Shown here: piece after piece, positions 1 through 8,937 of the stretch
Numbering within the stretch: the first letter of the stretch is position 1
How the letters are laid out: each line of letters begins with the position of its first letter
Notes under the pieces: generated by a model
Seen by the model: the letters and a program-made list of their open reading frames with translations, nothing else
Databases searched by the model: none
What the model was told of the DNA's origin: nothing
Translations under genes and position numbers: made by a program
Origin: Acidobacteriaceae bacterium
GTDB lineage: Bacteria > Acidobacteriota > Terriglobia > Bryobacterales > Bryobacteraceae
Direction of reading: 5' to 3'
Assembly: GCA_019245255.1 (NCBI GenBank)
Contig: JAFARV010000931.1
Span: 1-10,321 of the forward strand
DNA: 10,321 bases

Positions 1-1369
1 CGGAGAGAAGCGTCGTCGCTATGGCGACGAACAGCACAAAGCCCAGGGTCGGCAGGTTAAGTCCGCCACCGAGATCCATCGGTACGTCACTAACGGGAAT
101 CAGATAAGAGAGCGACCGCCCTAAGAACGTAACCAGTATGAGCCCCGCCACTGTACCCCCGGCGCTCAGCAGCGACGTCTCCACGAAGAGCTGCTTCACC
201 AGTCGAGAGCGCTTGGCCCCCAGCGCAATCCGTATCCCGAATTCGGTCTGCCGGAACACCGCGCGCGCCAACAGCAGGTTGGCGACGTTGGCGCAAACGA
301 TGAGCAACAGCAGCACAGAGAGCATCATCAAGATCCGCAGCGGTTGAAGCAGCATACCCTGGGCGCCAAGATGCCCGTTCCACAGCGGCGTTACTGTAAG
401 GTCTACGCCTTTGTTCGTCTTGGGGTAGAGTTCGGCAAGCCTCTTCCCCAGCGCTCTCACTTCATCGCGCGCCTGCTCCACGGTAACGCCGGGTTTCAGC
501 CGCACGATCGTAGAGGTCTGGTCCCGCGTCGCGCGGTTGTGCAGTGTACCGTCGCCGGTGCCCATCGCCGTGGCCATTGTGGTCGGGGCCCAGACGTCGA
601 AGACCACACCGGCCATTGACCCATGAAACCCAGGGGGAGCCACACCGATAATCGTCAAATCTCGTCGGTTCAAACGAATCGTCTTGCCCAGCACGTCTGG
701 GCTACCGCCAAAGCGCGATTGCCACATACCGTAGCTGATCACCGCAACCGGCGCGCCGCCTTCCTGTCGTACCTCCTCGGGCAAAAATCCCCGACCCGTC
801 GCCAGCTTCACCTTTAGTAAATCGAAGTAGTTGCCCGAGACGAGTTCCGCCCAGGCGTGCGCCGTCTTCCCGTTCTCCCCGACGCTCAACGGCGTGAATC
901 GCCCAATCGCCACTCCGGAGACCAGCTTTAAGTTGTCCCGGTAGTCCAAATAATCGAGAAAGGAAGTGTTGATTAGATACTCGCCGGTGGGGGTCACAGT
1001 CTCGATCAGCGCGAGTCTCTCTGGATCGCCGGCGCCCGGAAAGGGGTGCAGTAGCACCGAATTGATCCAACTGAACACGGTTGTGTTCACCGCAATTCCC
1101 AGGCCGAGCATCAGGACTACCAGGCCCGAGAACCACGGGCTGCGCCACAGCATCCGCAATCCGAACCTCACATCCCTCATGAACATATTCATGCGCTCCA
1201 TTGGCGCTGTGCAGAATAGGTCTGCGATTACTTCCACCCAAAGCGTAAAGGCGCTCTCCCGATGCAGGCGTTCTGAGAATAAGTCCGCCATTTGCGCGCC
1301 ATACTCGCAGCGGAATGGCTCCGGATACAACCACAGCAGGGTACGATACGCTCGCGACGACCAACTCAT
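1..1369 (-). CDS. ADOP-family FtsX/MacB-like permease (partial, C-terminal half off the left edge)
   Basis: Seen: an unbroken frame from the ATG at 1369 to the left edge, 456 codons. The protein starts MSWSSRAYRTLLWLYPEPFR, a soluble prefix of about 60 residues of the LYPxPFRxEYGxQM type. A DVRFGLRMLWRSP stretch precedes the first membrane segment (about residues 79-105). A periplasmic MacB-core-like domain follows (about 105-330), then an FtsX segment with VCANVANLLLARA at about 358 and RIALGAKRSRLVKQLF after it. Known: ADOP proteins are about 800-900 residues with duplicated MacB-core/FtsX units and no ATPase of their own; substrates are mostly unknown. So about half the protein is missing here through the window edge, not mutation. 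Context: its ATG overlaps the PadR stop (ATGA) and it has a good Shine-Dalgarno site, so it is probably translated with, and controlled by, that regulator. Inference: an inner-membrane export or mechanotransmission permease. A 265-codon open frame over the same DNA is a shadow. Confidence 0.93.
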   Translation of the reverse strand, partial: MSWSSRAYRTLLWLYPEPFRCEYGAQMADLFSERLHRESAFTLWVEVIADLFCTAPMERMNMFMRDVRFGLRMLWRSPWFSGLVVLMLGLGIAVNTTVFSWINSVLLHPFPGAGDPERLALIETVTPTGEYLINTSFLDYLDYRDNLKLVSGVAIGRFTPLSVGENGKTAHAWAELVSGNYFDLLKVKLATGRGFLPEEVRQEGGAPVAVISYGMWQSRFGGSPDVLGKTIRLNRRDLTIIGVAPPGFHGSMAGVVFDVWAPTTMATAMGTGDGTLHNRATRDQTSTIVRLKPGVTVEQARDEVRALGKRLAELYPKTNKGVDLTVTPLWNGHLGAQGMLLQPLRILMMLSVLLLLIVCANVANLLLARAVFRQTEFGIRIALGAKRSRLVKQLFVETSLLSAGGTVAGLILVTFLGRSLSYLIPVSDVPMDLGGGLNLPTLGFVLFVAIATTLLS

Positions 1370-1716
1370 TTCGATTCCTTGAGTTTCGGGACGAGCCCTG
1401 TGGCGCGAGCCTGGCGCAGGAGTTCCGACATCCGTTTCGCCTCAGCCGCGGCAACTGCACGCCCAAACGCTGTGATGCGGTAGCTTCGGCGGCGGTCATC
1501 GTGGCCTGGTAACTCGGAAATCAGCCCTTGCTCCAACAATCGGCTGATAGCGCCGTACAATGTTCCCGGGCTCATTCGGATGCTTCCGCCGGTTCGTTCT
1601 GAGATGTCCTGCATAATGGCGTAGCCATGCCGTTCACCGTCCGCTAACGCGACCAAGATGTGAAAGGCGGCCGTGGGCAGCGGCAGGAGATCGTCGGGGC
1701 GGAGCGCATCAGCCAT
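1366..1716 (-). CDS. PadR-family transcriptional regulator
   Basis: A 116-residue DNA-binding protein if started at the ATG at 1716. Seen: a PadR winged-helix pattern, LPLPTAAFHILVALADGERH, then GYAIMQDISERTGGS, the recognition-helix/wing region MSPGTLYGAISRLLEQGLI, and DDRRRSYRITAFGR for the wing, followed by a short helical dimerisation tail (AEAKRMSELLRQARA). It fits the short PadR class. Known: such proteins usually repress adjacent transport genes and often themselves, sometimes released by small ligands. Start choice: the frame extends to a TTG at 1755, but that TTG is the first three bases of a consensus TTGACA -35 box with a plausible -10 at 1733-1728. Transcription would then begin near 1722, so the ATG at 1716 is preferred, with an almost absent leader and no clear Shine-Dalgarno site. 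Its TGA overlaps the ATG of the downstream ADOP permease. Inference: it controls that permease. Confidence 0.9.
   Translation of the reverse strand: MADALRPDDLLPLPTAAFHILVALADGERHGYAIMQDISERTGGSIRMSPGTLYGAISRLLEQGLISELPGHDDRRRSYRITAFGRAVAAAEAKRMSELLRQARATGLVPKLKESK
1376..1380 (-). promoter_or_regulatory. Shine-Dalgarno site of the left ADOP gene
   Basis: AAGGA on the minus strand, six bases before the ATG at 1369 and inside the last codons of padR. It supports this start and efficient translation as the second gene of a coupled pair. Confidence 0.6.
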
Positions 1717-1727
1717 CTGGTGCTGAT

Positions 1728-1755
1728 CGTATAACGGACGACGGTATAATGTCAA
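1728..1755 (-). promoter_or_regulatory. sigma70-like promoter of padR-ADOP
   Basis: Minus strand: TTGACA at 1755-1750, a 16-base spacer, then TATACG at 1733-1728. The -35 is a perfect consensus match and the -10 matches four of six. The predicted transcript start, about 1722-1720, lies only a few bases before the ATG at 1716. Sigma specificity is assumed, not shown. Confidence 0.5.
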
Positions 1756-1759
1756 CCGT
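1741..1759. promoter_or_regulatory. Candidate operator (5-9-5 inverted repeat) over the padR -35 box
   Basis: ACGGT at 1741-1745 and ACCGT at 1755-1759 form an inverted repeat with a nine-base spacer, straddling the TTGACA box. Position and spacing suit autoregulation by a dimeric repressor such as PadR, but five-base arms are short and could occur by chance. Confidence 0.3.
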
Positions 1760-1761
1760 TA

Positions 1762-1783
1762 CAATGGACACTAAAACCCATTG
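1762..1783. repeat. 6-bp inverted repeat between the right ADOP gene and padR
   Basis: CAATGG (1762-1767) and CCATTG (1778-1783) are exact complements around a ten-base loop, just upstream of the padR -35 box. It has no following T-run, so it is a poor intrinsic terminator for the upstream permease; an upstream operator site is the other option. The rest of the gap (1784-1842) shows nothing further. Confidence 0.25.
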
Positions 1784-1842
1784 CATCAGAGAAGTCCACT
1801 GACCAGTCGAGCCATCTTACCTGAGATTCCGTTGTTCGACTT

Positions 1843-4464
1843 TCACTCGGCTCGAAGGCTGTCGATGGCATCGATGCGCAGCGCGCGGCGAGCGGGAATC
1901 AGCGACGCTACGAGCGCGGCGCTGCTGAGGGCCACCGTAGCTGACAGAAACGTCACGGGATCATGCGGTGTGACGCCGAAGAGCATGCTCGCGAGCAGCC
2001 TGGTCAGGCTCCAGGCTAGAATACAGCCGCCCGCAATCCCGCAGCACGCCGGAAGCATGGCTTGCTTGACGATCATTGCCAGCGTTTCGAGTGGCCGTGC
2101 TCCGATCGCGAGTCGAATGCCGATCTCGCGGGAGCGCCGCGCGACAGCATACGAGACTACTCCTGCCACACCCGTCATCGCAAGCAGTAATCCAAGCAGA
2201 GCAAAGGCGCCGAGCAGCGCCGTCACGAACCGGCGTTCTCGAATCCCTCCCGTCAACAGATCGCCGGCAAACGCAATCCGGGAAATTGGCTGCTCGGGAT
2301 CGACGGATCGAATCGCGCGTTTCAGTATCGCTTCCGCCGCTTCGCCACCATGCATGCGAACCACAACCGTCATCATGTTGGCCGGCATCTGCTCTTCCGG
2401 GACGTATATCACGGGGATGGTGCCCTGATCGAGCGTCGTCTGCTTAATATCTGCGACCACTCCGATGACGCGCAGCTCGGAATGTTGCGAATAGGCCGCG
2501 AATACTTCCCGCCCCAGCACATTTCCGCGTGCATCGATCATTCTTGCGGCGGATTCACTCACGACCGCCACCGCCGGCCCACTCGCGGTATCGCGCTTCG
2601 TAAAGGTTCTGCCGGCGATGATCCGCGTCTTCACAGTTTCGAAGTATCCAGGCAGAACCATGTTCAACATGGTCCACGGGTGCGTCCCAGCGGCGGAAAA
2701 TGAGCGCCCGTGCGGATCGAATGGCGATGTCCAAAACGTCCCTTCAAAGGGCCCCGATAACGCTGCGCTCGCCGACTCCACGCCCGGCTCGCGCCGTACA
2801 GCTTCGACCACGTCATTAAAGAACCGTGCCGTCTCCGGTCCCATGGGTCGCGTGCGCAGGATGTCGGCCATCACCAGGCCCTCCGGCTGAAATCCCGGGT
2901 CAACATACAGCACCGCGCGCAGGCTCTCGACCAGCAGCACGGATGCCACACAGAGCACGAATGCAATCGCCACCTCAGCTCCGATCAGTACTCCGCGCCA
3001 GTTCCAACGAGCCGACAGCGAAAGCGCGTTCGTCTTGAGTGCGGGGTTCGGATCGGTCCTGCTCGCAATCAGTGCCGGCGCGCTTCCGAACAAGGCTGTC
3101 GCCACAACGGACAAAAGGAGCGTGAATGCCAAAACAGTTCCCTCCGTATGCGCAAGCTCCAGGCCCGGCACACGATCGCCATACATGCGTGCCAGGGCAG
3201 GCACGCCGGCTTTGGCGATCAGCAATGCCACTCCGGATCCGAGCATCGCGAGCAGCAGGCTCTCCGTTAACACCTGCTTCAGGAGTCTGCCGCCGCTCGC
3301 GCCGACCGCCGCACGCATCGCAAACTCGCGCTTTCGTACAGTGGCACGCCCCAGCGCCAAATGGGCAACGTTAGCGCAGGCAAGCAGGAGCACGAAACCC
3401 ACCGCGTAAACCAGAATCAGCAGCCTCTGTTTCAAACCATGAAGCAGATCATCCTGAAGCGGTTTTATATCGGCCGTTTCTCCGCGATTCGATTCCGGGT
3501 ACTGTTTGCCGAGCCTCGCCATGATCGTCGCGAACTCGGATCGAACGGATGCTGGAGTGGCGCCTTGCCCCAAGCGTCCCAGCGCGATGATCCCCGGATG
3601 ATTGCTGCGCGGCGTCATTTCCGGGTGTTGCGCTTTGAGCCCGATCGGCAGAAAAATATCACCGTCGCTCCACGCAGTTTCCCGGCTGGGCCGCAGCACA
3701 CCAATCACAGCTACTGGCTGTTCATCGACTTCAATGGTTCGTCCGACGATATGGGCATCGCCGCCGAAATTCTTCAACCAGAAGCCATGACTGAGAACCG
3801 CCGTAGCCATCGCCCCCGGTTTATCGTCCGCCTCCCCGAATACCCGCCCCAGAGATGCGCTGCGTCCGAGCAGGCGGAAATACGACGTCGTAGTCCATTC
3901 CGAGCTTGCAACCACAGCCGAATGCCGGTACCCGACTTTCGCGGGCCAGTGTTGCACGGCGGCAAGATCGCGGAGCGTTCTCGATTGCGCCCGCCAGTCG
4001 AGAAAATCCGGCCACGAGACGTTTGTCCTCAAACCCGTGCTCAGCGTTTCCCGGATCACCACCATTCGTTCTGCGCCTGGGTAAGGCAGTGGCTTCAACA
4101 GTACAGCGTTTACGATGCTGAACATGATCGTATTCGCGCCAATACCGAGCGCCAGCGTCACAATCGCCGCCGCCGTGTAGGCGGGATTTTTGCGTAACAG
4201 CCGGAATGCATGCCGCAGGTCCATCCAGAAAGCCTCGATCCCGGGTAAGCCCGCCCGCTCGCGATAGCTCTCCTTTATTTGTTCAAGGCCGCCAATTCGG
4301 ATCAGTGCCTGCCTACGCGCTTCCTCCTCGCTCATGCCGCGGCGAACGTTCGCCTCTACTTCGCACTCCAGCACCGAGCGAAGTTCGTCGTTGAGATCAG
4401 CCTCCAGCCTCCGCCTGTGCGCCAGCCACCCGATTCGGGAGAGCAACGCTCGAACCCGTCTCAT
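1843..4464 (-). CDS. ADOP-family duplicated FtsX/MacB-like permease (complete)
   Basis: An 873-residue inner-membrane permease. Seen, in order: an N-terminal prefix of about 80 residues rich in charged helices (RRRLEADLNDELRSVLECEV, then RRGMSEEEARRQALIRIGG), typical of permease prefix domain 1; a first membrane helix (about 98-122); a first MacB-core-like periplasmic domain (about 125-340); a first FtsX bundle (about 347-465) containing LLACANVAHLALGRATVRKR; a second core domain (about 490-735); and a second FtsX bundle (about 745-865) containing YAVARRSREIGIRLAIGARP, ending ASLIPARRALRIDAIDSL. Known: this duplicated layout without an ATPase defines ADOP proteins. Length and domain order look intact. 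Start: the ATG at 4464 gives the expected prefix, though its Shine-Dalgarno site is weak. Context: it lies upstream of the padR-ADOP pair and has its own promoter/operator region at 4588-4628. Substrate unknown; partner ATPase not in the window. Confidence 0.96.
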   Translation of the reverse strand: MRRVRALLSRIGWLAHRRRLEADLNDELRSVLECEVEANVRRGMSEEEARRQALIRIGGLEQIKESYRERAGLPGIEAFWMDLRHAFRLLRKNPAYTAAAIVTLALGIGANTIMFSIVNAVLLKPLPYPGAERMVVIRETLSTGLRTNVSWPDFLDWRAQSRTLRDLAAVQHWPAKVGYRHSAVVASSEWTTTSYFRLLGRSASLGRVFGEADDKPGAMATAVLSHGFWLKNFGGDAHIVGRTIEVDEQPVAVIGVLRPSRETAWSDGDIFLPIGLKAQHPEMTPRSNHPGIIALGRLGQGATPASVRSEFATIMARLGKQYPESNRGETADIKPLQDDLLHGLKQRLLILVYAVGFVLLLACANVAHLALGRATVRKREFAMRAAVGASGGRLLKQVLTESLLLAMLGSGVALLIAKAGVPALARMYGDRVPGLELAHTEGTVLAFTLLLSVVATALFGSAPALIASRTDPNPALKTNALSLSARWNWRGVLIGAEVAIAFVLCVASVLLVESLRAVLYVDPGFQPEGLVMADILRTRPMGPETARFFNDVVEAVRREPGVESASAALSGPFEGTFWTSPFDPHGRSFSAAGTHPWTMLNMVLPGYFETVKTRIIAGRTFTKRDTASGPAVAVVSESAARMIDARGNVLGREVFAAYSQHSELRVIGVVADIKQTTLDQGTIPVIYVPEEQMPANMMTVVVRMHGGEAAEAILKRAIRSVDPEQPISRIAFAGDLLTGGIRERRFVTALLGAFALLGLLLAMTGVAGVVSYAVARRSREIGIRLAIGARPLETLAMIVKQAMLPACCGIAGGCILAWSLTRLLASMLFGVTPHDPVTFLSATVALSSAALVASLIPARRALRIDAIDSLRAE

Positions 4465-4526
4465 CGCGAACCGCCGCTGACCTGCCTAACGCGCCACGCC
4501 AGGCCGTACGCGTGCAGCGGGCCCAT
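4461..4526 (-). CDS. Possible 21-residue leader peptide overlapping the right ADOP start
   Basis: A small frame starts at the ATG at 4526 and ends with a TGA (4463-4461) that overlaps the ADOP ATG (4464-4462) as ATGA. It would encode 21 residues beginning MGPLHAYGLAWRV. It lies in the roughly 130-base leader expected from the predicted promoter. The ADOP start has only a weak Shine-Dalgarno site, so coupling to this frame is conceivable. No similarity is recognised and its own ribosome site (a partial TAGG) is poor. It may be chance. Confidence 0.2.
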   Translation of the reverse strand: MGPLHAYGLAWRVRQVSGGSR

Positions 4527-4587
4527 GTTTTCGAGCCTACTCAACACCATCAAGGGCGTGTTCAGCCAAACCGCGCTCTGCTCTGCC

Positions 4588-4622
4588 ATATTGGAGTCCA
4601 ATATAAGAGATTTCATATTGGA
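4588..4622. promoter_or_regulatory. Triple half-site operator (17-bp perfect palindrome plus a third half-site)
   Basis: ATATTGGA (4588-4595), G, TCCAATAT (4597-4604) is a perfect 8-1-8 palindrome. The same half-site recurs at 4615-4622 (CATATTGGA at both 4587-4595 and 4614-4622). Thus TCCAATAT at 4597-4604 also faces ATATTGGA at 4615-4622 across ten bases. The palindrome covers all but one base of the predicted -10 and the expected transcription start; the third half-site abuts the -35. This is a classic repressor layout. The binding protein is unknown; these half-sites were not noticed in the padR promoter. Confidence 0.6.
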
Positions 4623-4628
4623 AAGCAA
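4600..4628 (-). promoter_or_regulatory. sigma70-like promoter of the right ADOP gene
   Basis: Minus strand: TTGCTT at 4628-4623, a 17-base spacer, then TATATT at 4605-4600 (five of six consensus bases). The predicted transcript start near 4593 leaves a leader of about 130 bases before the ADOP ATG at 4464. The AT-rich patch stands out from the GC-rich surroundings. Confidence 0.55.
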
Positions 4629-4641
4629 TAGGTGAAAGACT

Positions 4642-4826
4642 CTGGCCTGTATTTCTCACCACGGTTGAAGCGAAACGCGTGAGAGGCATGCAGATACAAG
4701 GCGCGCGAAGGTCGGCGCCCGGAGGCATATTTGAACAATCTGTCGAGGACGGCGATCGATGCGCAACGCAGTAGGTGCGCGCCTATCGCGCGTTGCAGCC
4801 AAGCGCTGGTGAGAAATGCAGGCTAG
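4642..4826. repeat. MITE/REP-like imperfect inverted-repeat element, about 185 bp
   Basis: The ends are near-perfect inverted repeats: bases 4642-4661 and the complement of 4807-4826 match at 18 of 20 positions (core ATTTCTCACCA; both differences are transitions). The similarity continues inward without gaps: 4642-4697 against 4771-4826 match at about 39 of 56 positions, including AACGCG, GAnAGGC and GCA blocks. The centre (4698-4770) is GC-rich with further short dyads. The right arm can also fold on itself: GCAACGC (4763-4769) with GCGTTGC (4790-4796), or GCGCG/CGCGC at 4777-4791. No transposase is encoded and no target-site duplication is clear at the edges. It fills the space between the hybrid-kinase stop and the ADOP promoter, ending 13 bases from the -35. 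A 63-codon frame across it (4537-4728) is judged spurious. Whether it is dispersed in the genome cannot be seen here. Confidence 0.7.
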
Positions 4827-4857
4827 CGCTCAGGCCGGGTTTCAGGGTCTGGCTAAC

Positions 4858-7179
<2,322 letters not shown>

Positions 7180-7398
7180 GAGTCAAGGTCATTGCAACCA
7201 AACATCTTCATCCCACGGGATATGCAAGCCGGTTTTCTCCGATAAATGTGTTCCCGATTGAAGCAAGCGTTTGCATAAAGGTTCGGCGGTTGCGTTCTTC
7301 CTTACTTCTCATCGGCCTAAACCCGCGGATCTTCTGCCGCAAATTTCTGGTTATTCGCGCAACACAGCGTTCGAGGGCATTTCCTGTGCAAGGCGTTC
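7180..7398. other. Intergenic region upstream of the hybrid kinase
   Basis: 219 bases between the peptidase stop and the kinase start. It contains no recognisable gene and no hairpin with a T-run. At 7263-7274 GCAAGCGTTTGC is a near-palindrome around a central CG, of the shape used by LacI-family regulators. It overlaps a poor promoter candidate (TTGCTT at 7266-7261 with TATCGG 16 bases on, minus strand). ATCCC/GGGAT arms at 7210-7221 are short. None is strong. Confidence 0.25.
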
Positions 7399-8904
7399 CT
7401 ACGGTTTTCTGCCTCGAGTTCCGTTCACCCAGGCACCCCATAGCCGGAACCCTTTCATCTGATCGTCCAGATGAGTATCGGGGAATGTCGTTTCAATTTC
7501 GGATCGTGTATAACGCACTCCGATGCGCTGCGGCGCGTTCGCAAGTTCGAGCGCCAACCCCGCCACGATTGCTTCATTGATTTTCAGTTGTTTCACATCT
7601 ACCTTGTCAAAGGTATCGGAACTCGCGTGATAATTGGCGAGATAATTCGCGGGCTCCTGATTCGGCAAAAGCGTGGGCACTCCTTCGAGCATGAAATCGA
7701 AGTTATCGGTGCCGAGTTCAGCGTCGTTGGTAATCCCGGTCGCTTTCCATCTCGCGAACGGCTGCAATAGAGGGCGGAGTGCGCTTTCCACGTCCTTACG
7801 TCCTTGGGTCGAAACGCCGGTTATCGCACCGTCGCCGGCATCCAGGACCAGCTCAGCCACGATATTGTCAAGTTCCTTCCGGTGTGCACGCACGTAGGCT
7901 AGCGATCCGAAAAGGCCCTCTTCCTCACCTGAAAACAAGATAAAGCGCAGCGTTCGTTTCGGTCGCCCTCCGGCAGCTCGGATCGCACGCAGTGCGTCAA
8001 TCATTAACGCAGCGTTACACCCGTTGTCCAAGGCGCCCGTGCCCAAATTCCAGGAGTCCAGATGCGCACCCAAAATGACGACTTCATCCCGCCGTTCGCT
8101 TCCGCGCAGTTCGGCGATAATGTTCTGCGATGCGATTGCCGGCCCTATCTTGTTCGGAATCGACAGCGACATGCGCACGTCGTCACCGTGCTCGATCATC
8201 CTCTGAATGCGCAAGCTATCTTCACGCGCCAGCAAGACTTGAGGTATTACGTCAATACGCCCGGTGATTGAATTGATGTGCCGGTAGAGGAGATCGTGTT
8301 CGCGAGTTGAAGTAAATGCAACCGCCAATGCTCTGCCCTTTACTGCGAAGTCGAGAATTGGGGGCGCGCGGAAATATTCATTGAAGAGGTCCTCCCAGCT
8401 CTTAAGGACGTCGCTGTGCAGCAATAGAATCGCTCCGGAAAAGTCACCGGCTTTGGCGATCTCACTCGCCGAACCTATCCCGATATCGACAACGCGCGCT
8501 CTCGTCGGCACCAGCGGGGGCGCCCACGCCACTGCCTGCGCTCGAACACGAAACCGTGCAGGTGCGACAACCTCGACATCGGTATTGCCTTCGGTCCATG
8601 ACTGAGGCACCGTGAAATCTTCAGTCGTGATCGAATCCGCCCCTGCCTCTCGGAATGCCCGGATAGCCCACCGCCTGGCTTTGTCGAATTCCGGAGTACC
8701 GGGCACACGGCCACCGACTTCATCGGTCAGGACGCGCAGGTTTGCTTCTAGCGGCGTTTCCGGACGGAGAGCCTCGTTCATAACGAGATCAGGCGATTGA
8801 CCGAAGCCGTTACCTGCAGCGGCCAACGCAAATCCGCAGAGTAGTACCTGGAATAAGCTGCGCGACACTGGCACGGATGTGAGTCGAGGGGCGGACCTGG
8901 TCAA
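7399..8904 (-). CDS. Secreted M28-family zinc metallopeptidase, carboxypeptidase Q-like
   Basis: A protein of up to 501 residues. Seen: a signal peptide (SRSLFQVLLCGFALAAAGNG, cleaved around residues 30-37); an inserted PA-like domain (about 135-240); and an M28 catalytic domain (about 260-455). Expected zinc ligands are all present: His281 and Asp283 in GAHLDSW, Asp293 in GALDNG, Glu327/Glu328 in FSGEEEGLFGS (general base and ligand), Asp355 in ELVLDAG and His426 in NYHASSDTFDKVD. The HLDSWNLGTGALDNG and RPKRTLRF blocks resemble carboxypeptidase Q (PGCP). Known: such enzymes release amino acids from di- or oligopeptides outside the cytoplasm. Odd: the usual DDGxG after the bridging Asp is DNGCN here. 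Start: the longest form begins at a TTG (8904); a GTG at 8868 would give a tidier signal peptide, and neither has a clear Shine-Dalgarno site. It lies 33 bases after the MATE stop, so co-transcription is likely. Confidence 0.93.
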   Translation of the reverse strand: MTRSAPRLTSVPVSRSLFQVLLCGFALAAAGNGFGQSPDLVMNEALRPETPLEANLRVLTDEVGGRVPGTPEFDKARRWAIRAFREAGADSITTEDFTVPQSWTEGNTDVEVVAPARFRVRAQAVAWAPPLVPTRARVVDIGIGSASEIAKAGDFSGAILLLHSDVLKSWEDLFNEYFRAPPILDFAVKGRALAVAFTSTREHDLLYRHINSITGRIDVIPQVLLAREDSLRIQRMIEHGDDVRMSLSIPNKIGPAIASQNIIAELRGSERRDEVVILGAHLDSWNLGTGALDNGCNAALMIDALRAIRAAGGRPKRTLRFILFSGEEEGLFGSLAYVRAHRKELDNIVAELVLDAGDGAITGVSTQGRKDVESALRPLLQPFARWKATGITNDAELGTDNFDFMLEGVPTLLPNQEPANYLANYHASSDTFDKVDVKQLKINEAIVAGLALELANAPQRIGVRYTRSEIETTFPDTHLDDQMKGFRLWGAWVNGTRGRKP

Positions 8905-8937
8905 CCCGGAAGCGTATCAAACACGTACCCAACACCC

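Noticed and set aside
702..1499. A 265-codon open frame on the minus strand.
   Set aside because: It overlaps both padR and the left ADOP gene in a different frame, is rich in Arg/Gly, and has no family signature; the other frames carry clear domains.
3361..4197. A 278-codon open frame on the plus strand.
   Set aside because: Antisense to the intact right ADOP gene; composition is typical of a shadow frame and no motif is recognisable.
1843..4464. The right ADOP gene as a MacB macrolide exporter.
   Set aside because: It has no N-terminal ATPase domain, and it has the prefix and duplicated core/FtsX layout of ADOP proteins, so a specific MacB role is not supported.
4537..4728. A 63-codon open frame between the kinase and the right ADOP gene.
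   Set aside because: It runs through the promoter/operator and into the inverted-repeat element, with no recognisable protein features.
4763..4796. A GC-rich hairpin as an intrinsic terminator for the hybrid kinase.
   Set aside because: The stem is plausible but no T-run follows on the minus strand, and it is better explained as part of the longer inverted-repeat element.
7208..7441. A 77-codon minus-strand frame overlapping the end of the peptidase gene.
   Set aside because: It overlaps the peptidase 3' end out of frame, has no ribosome site of note and no known similarity.
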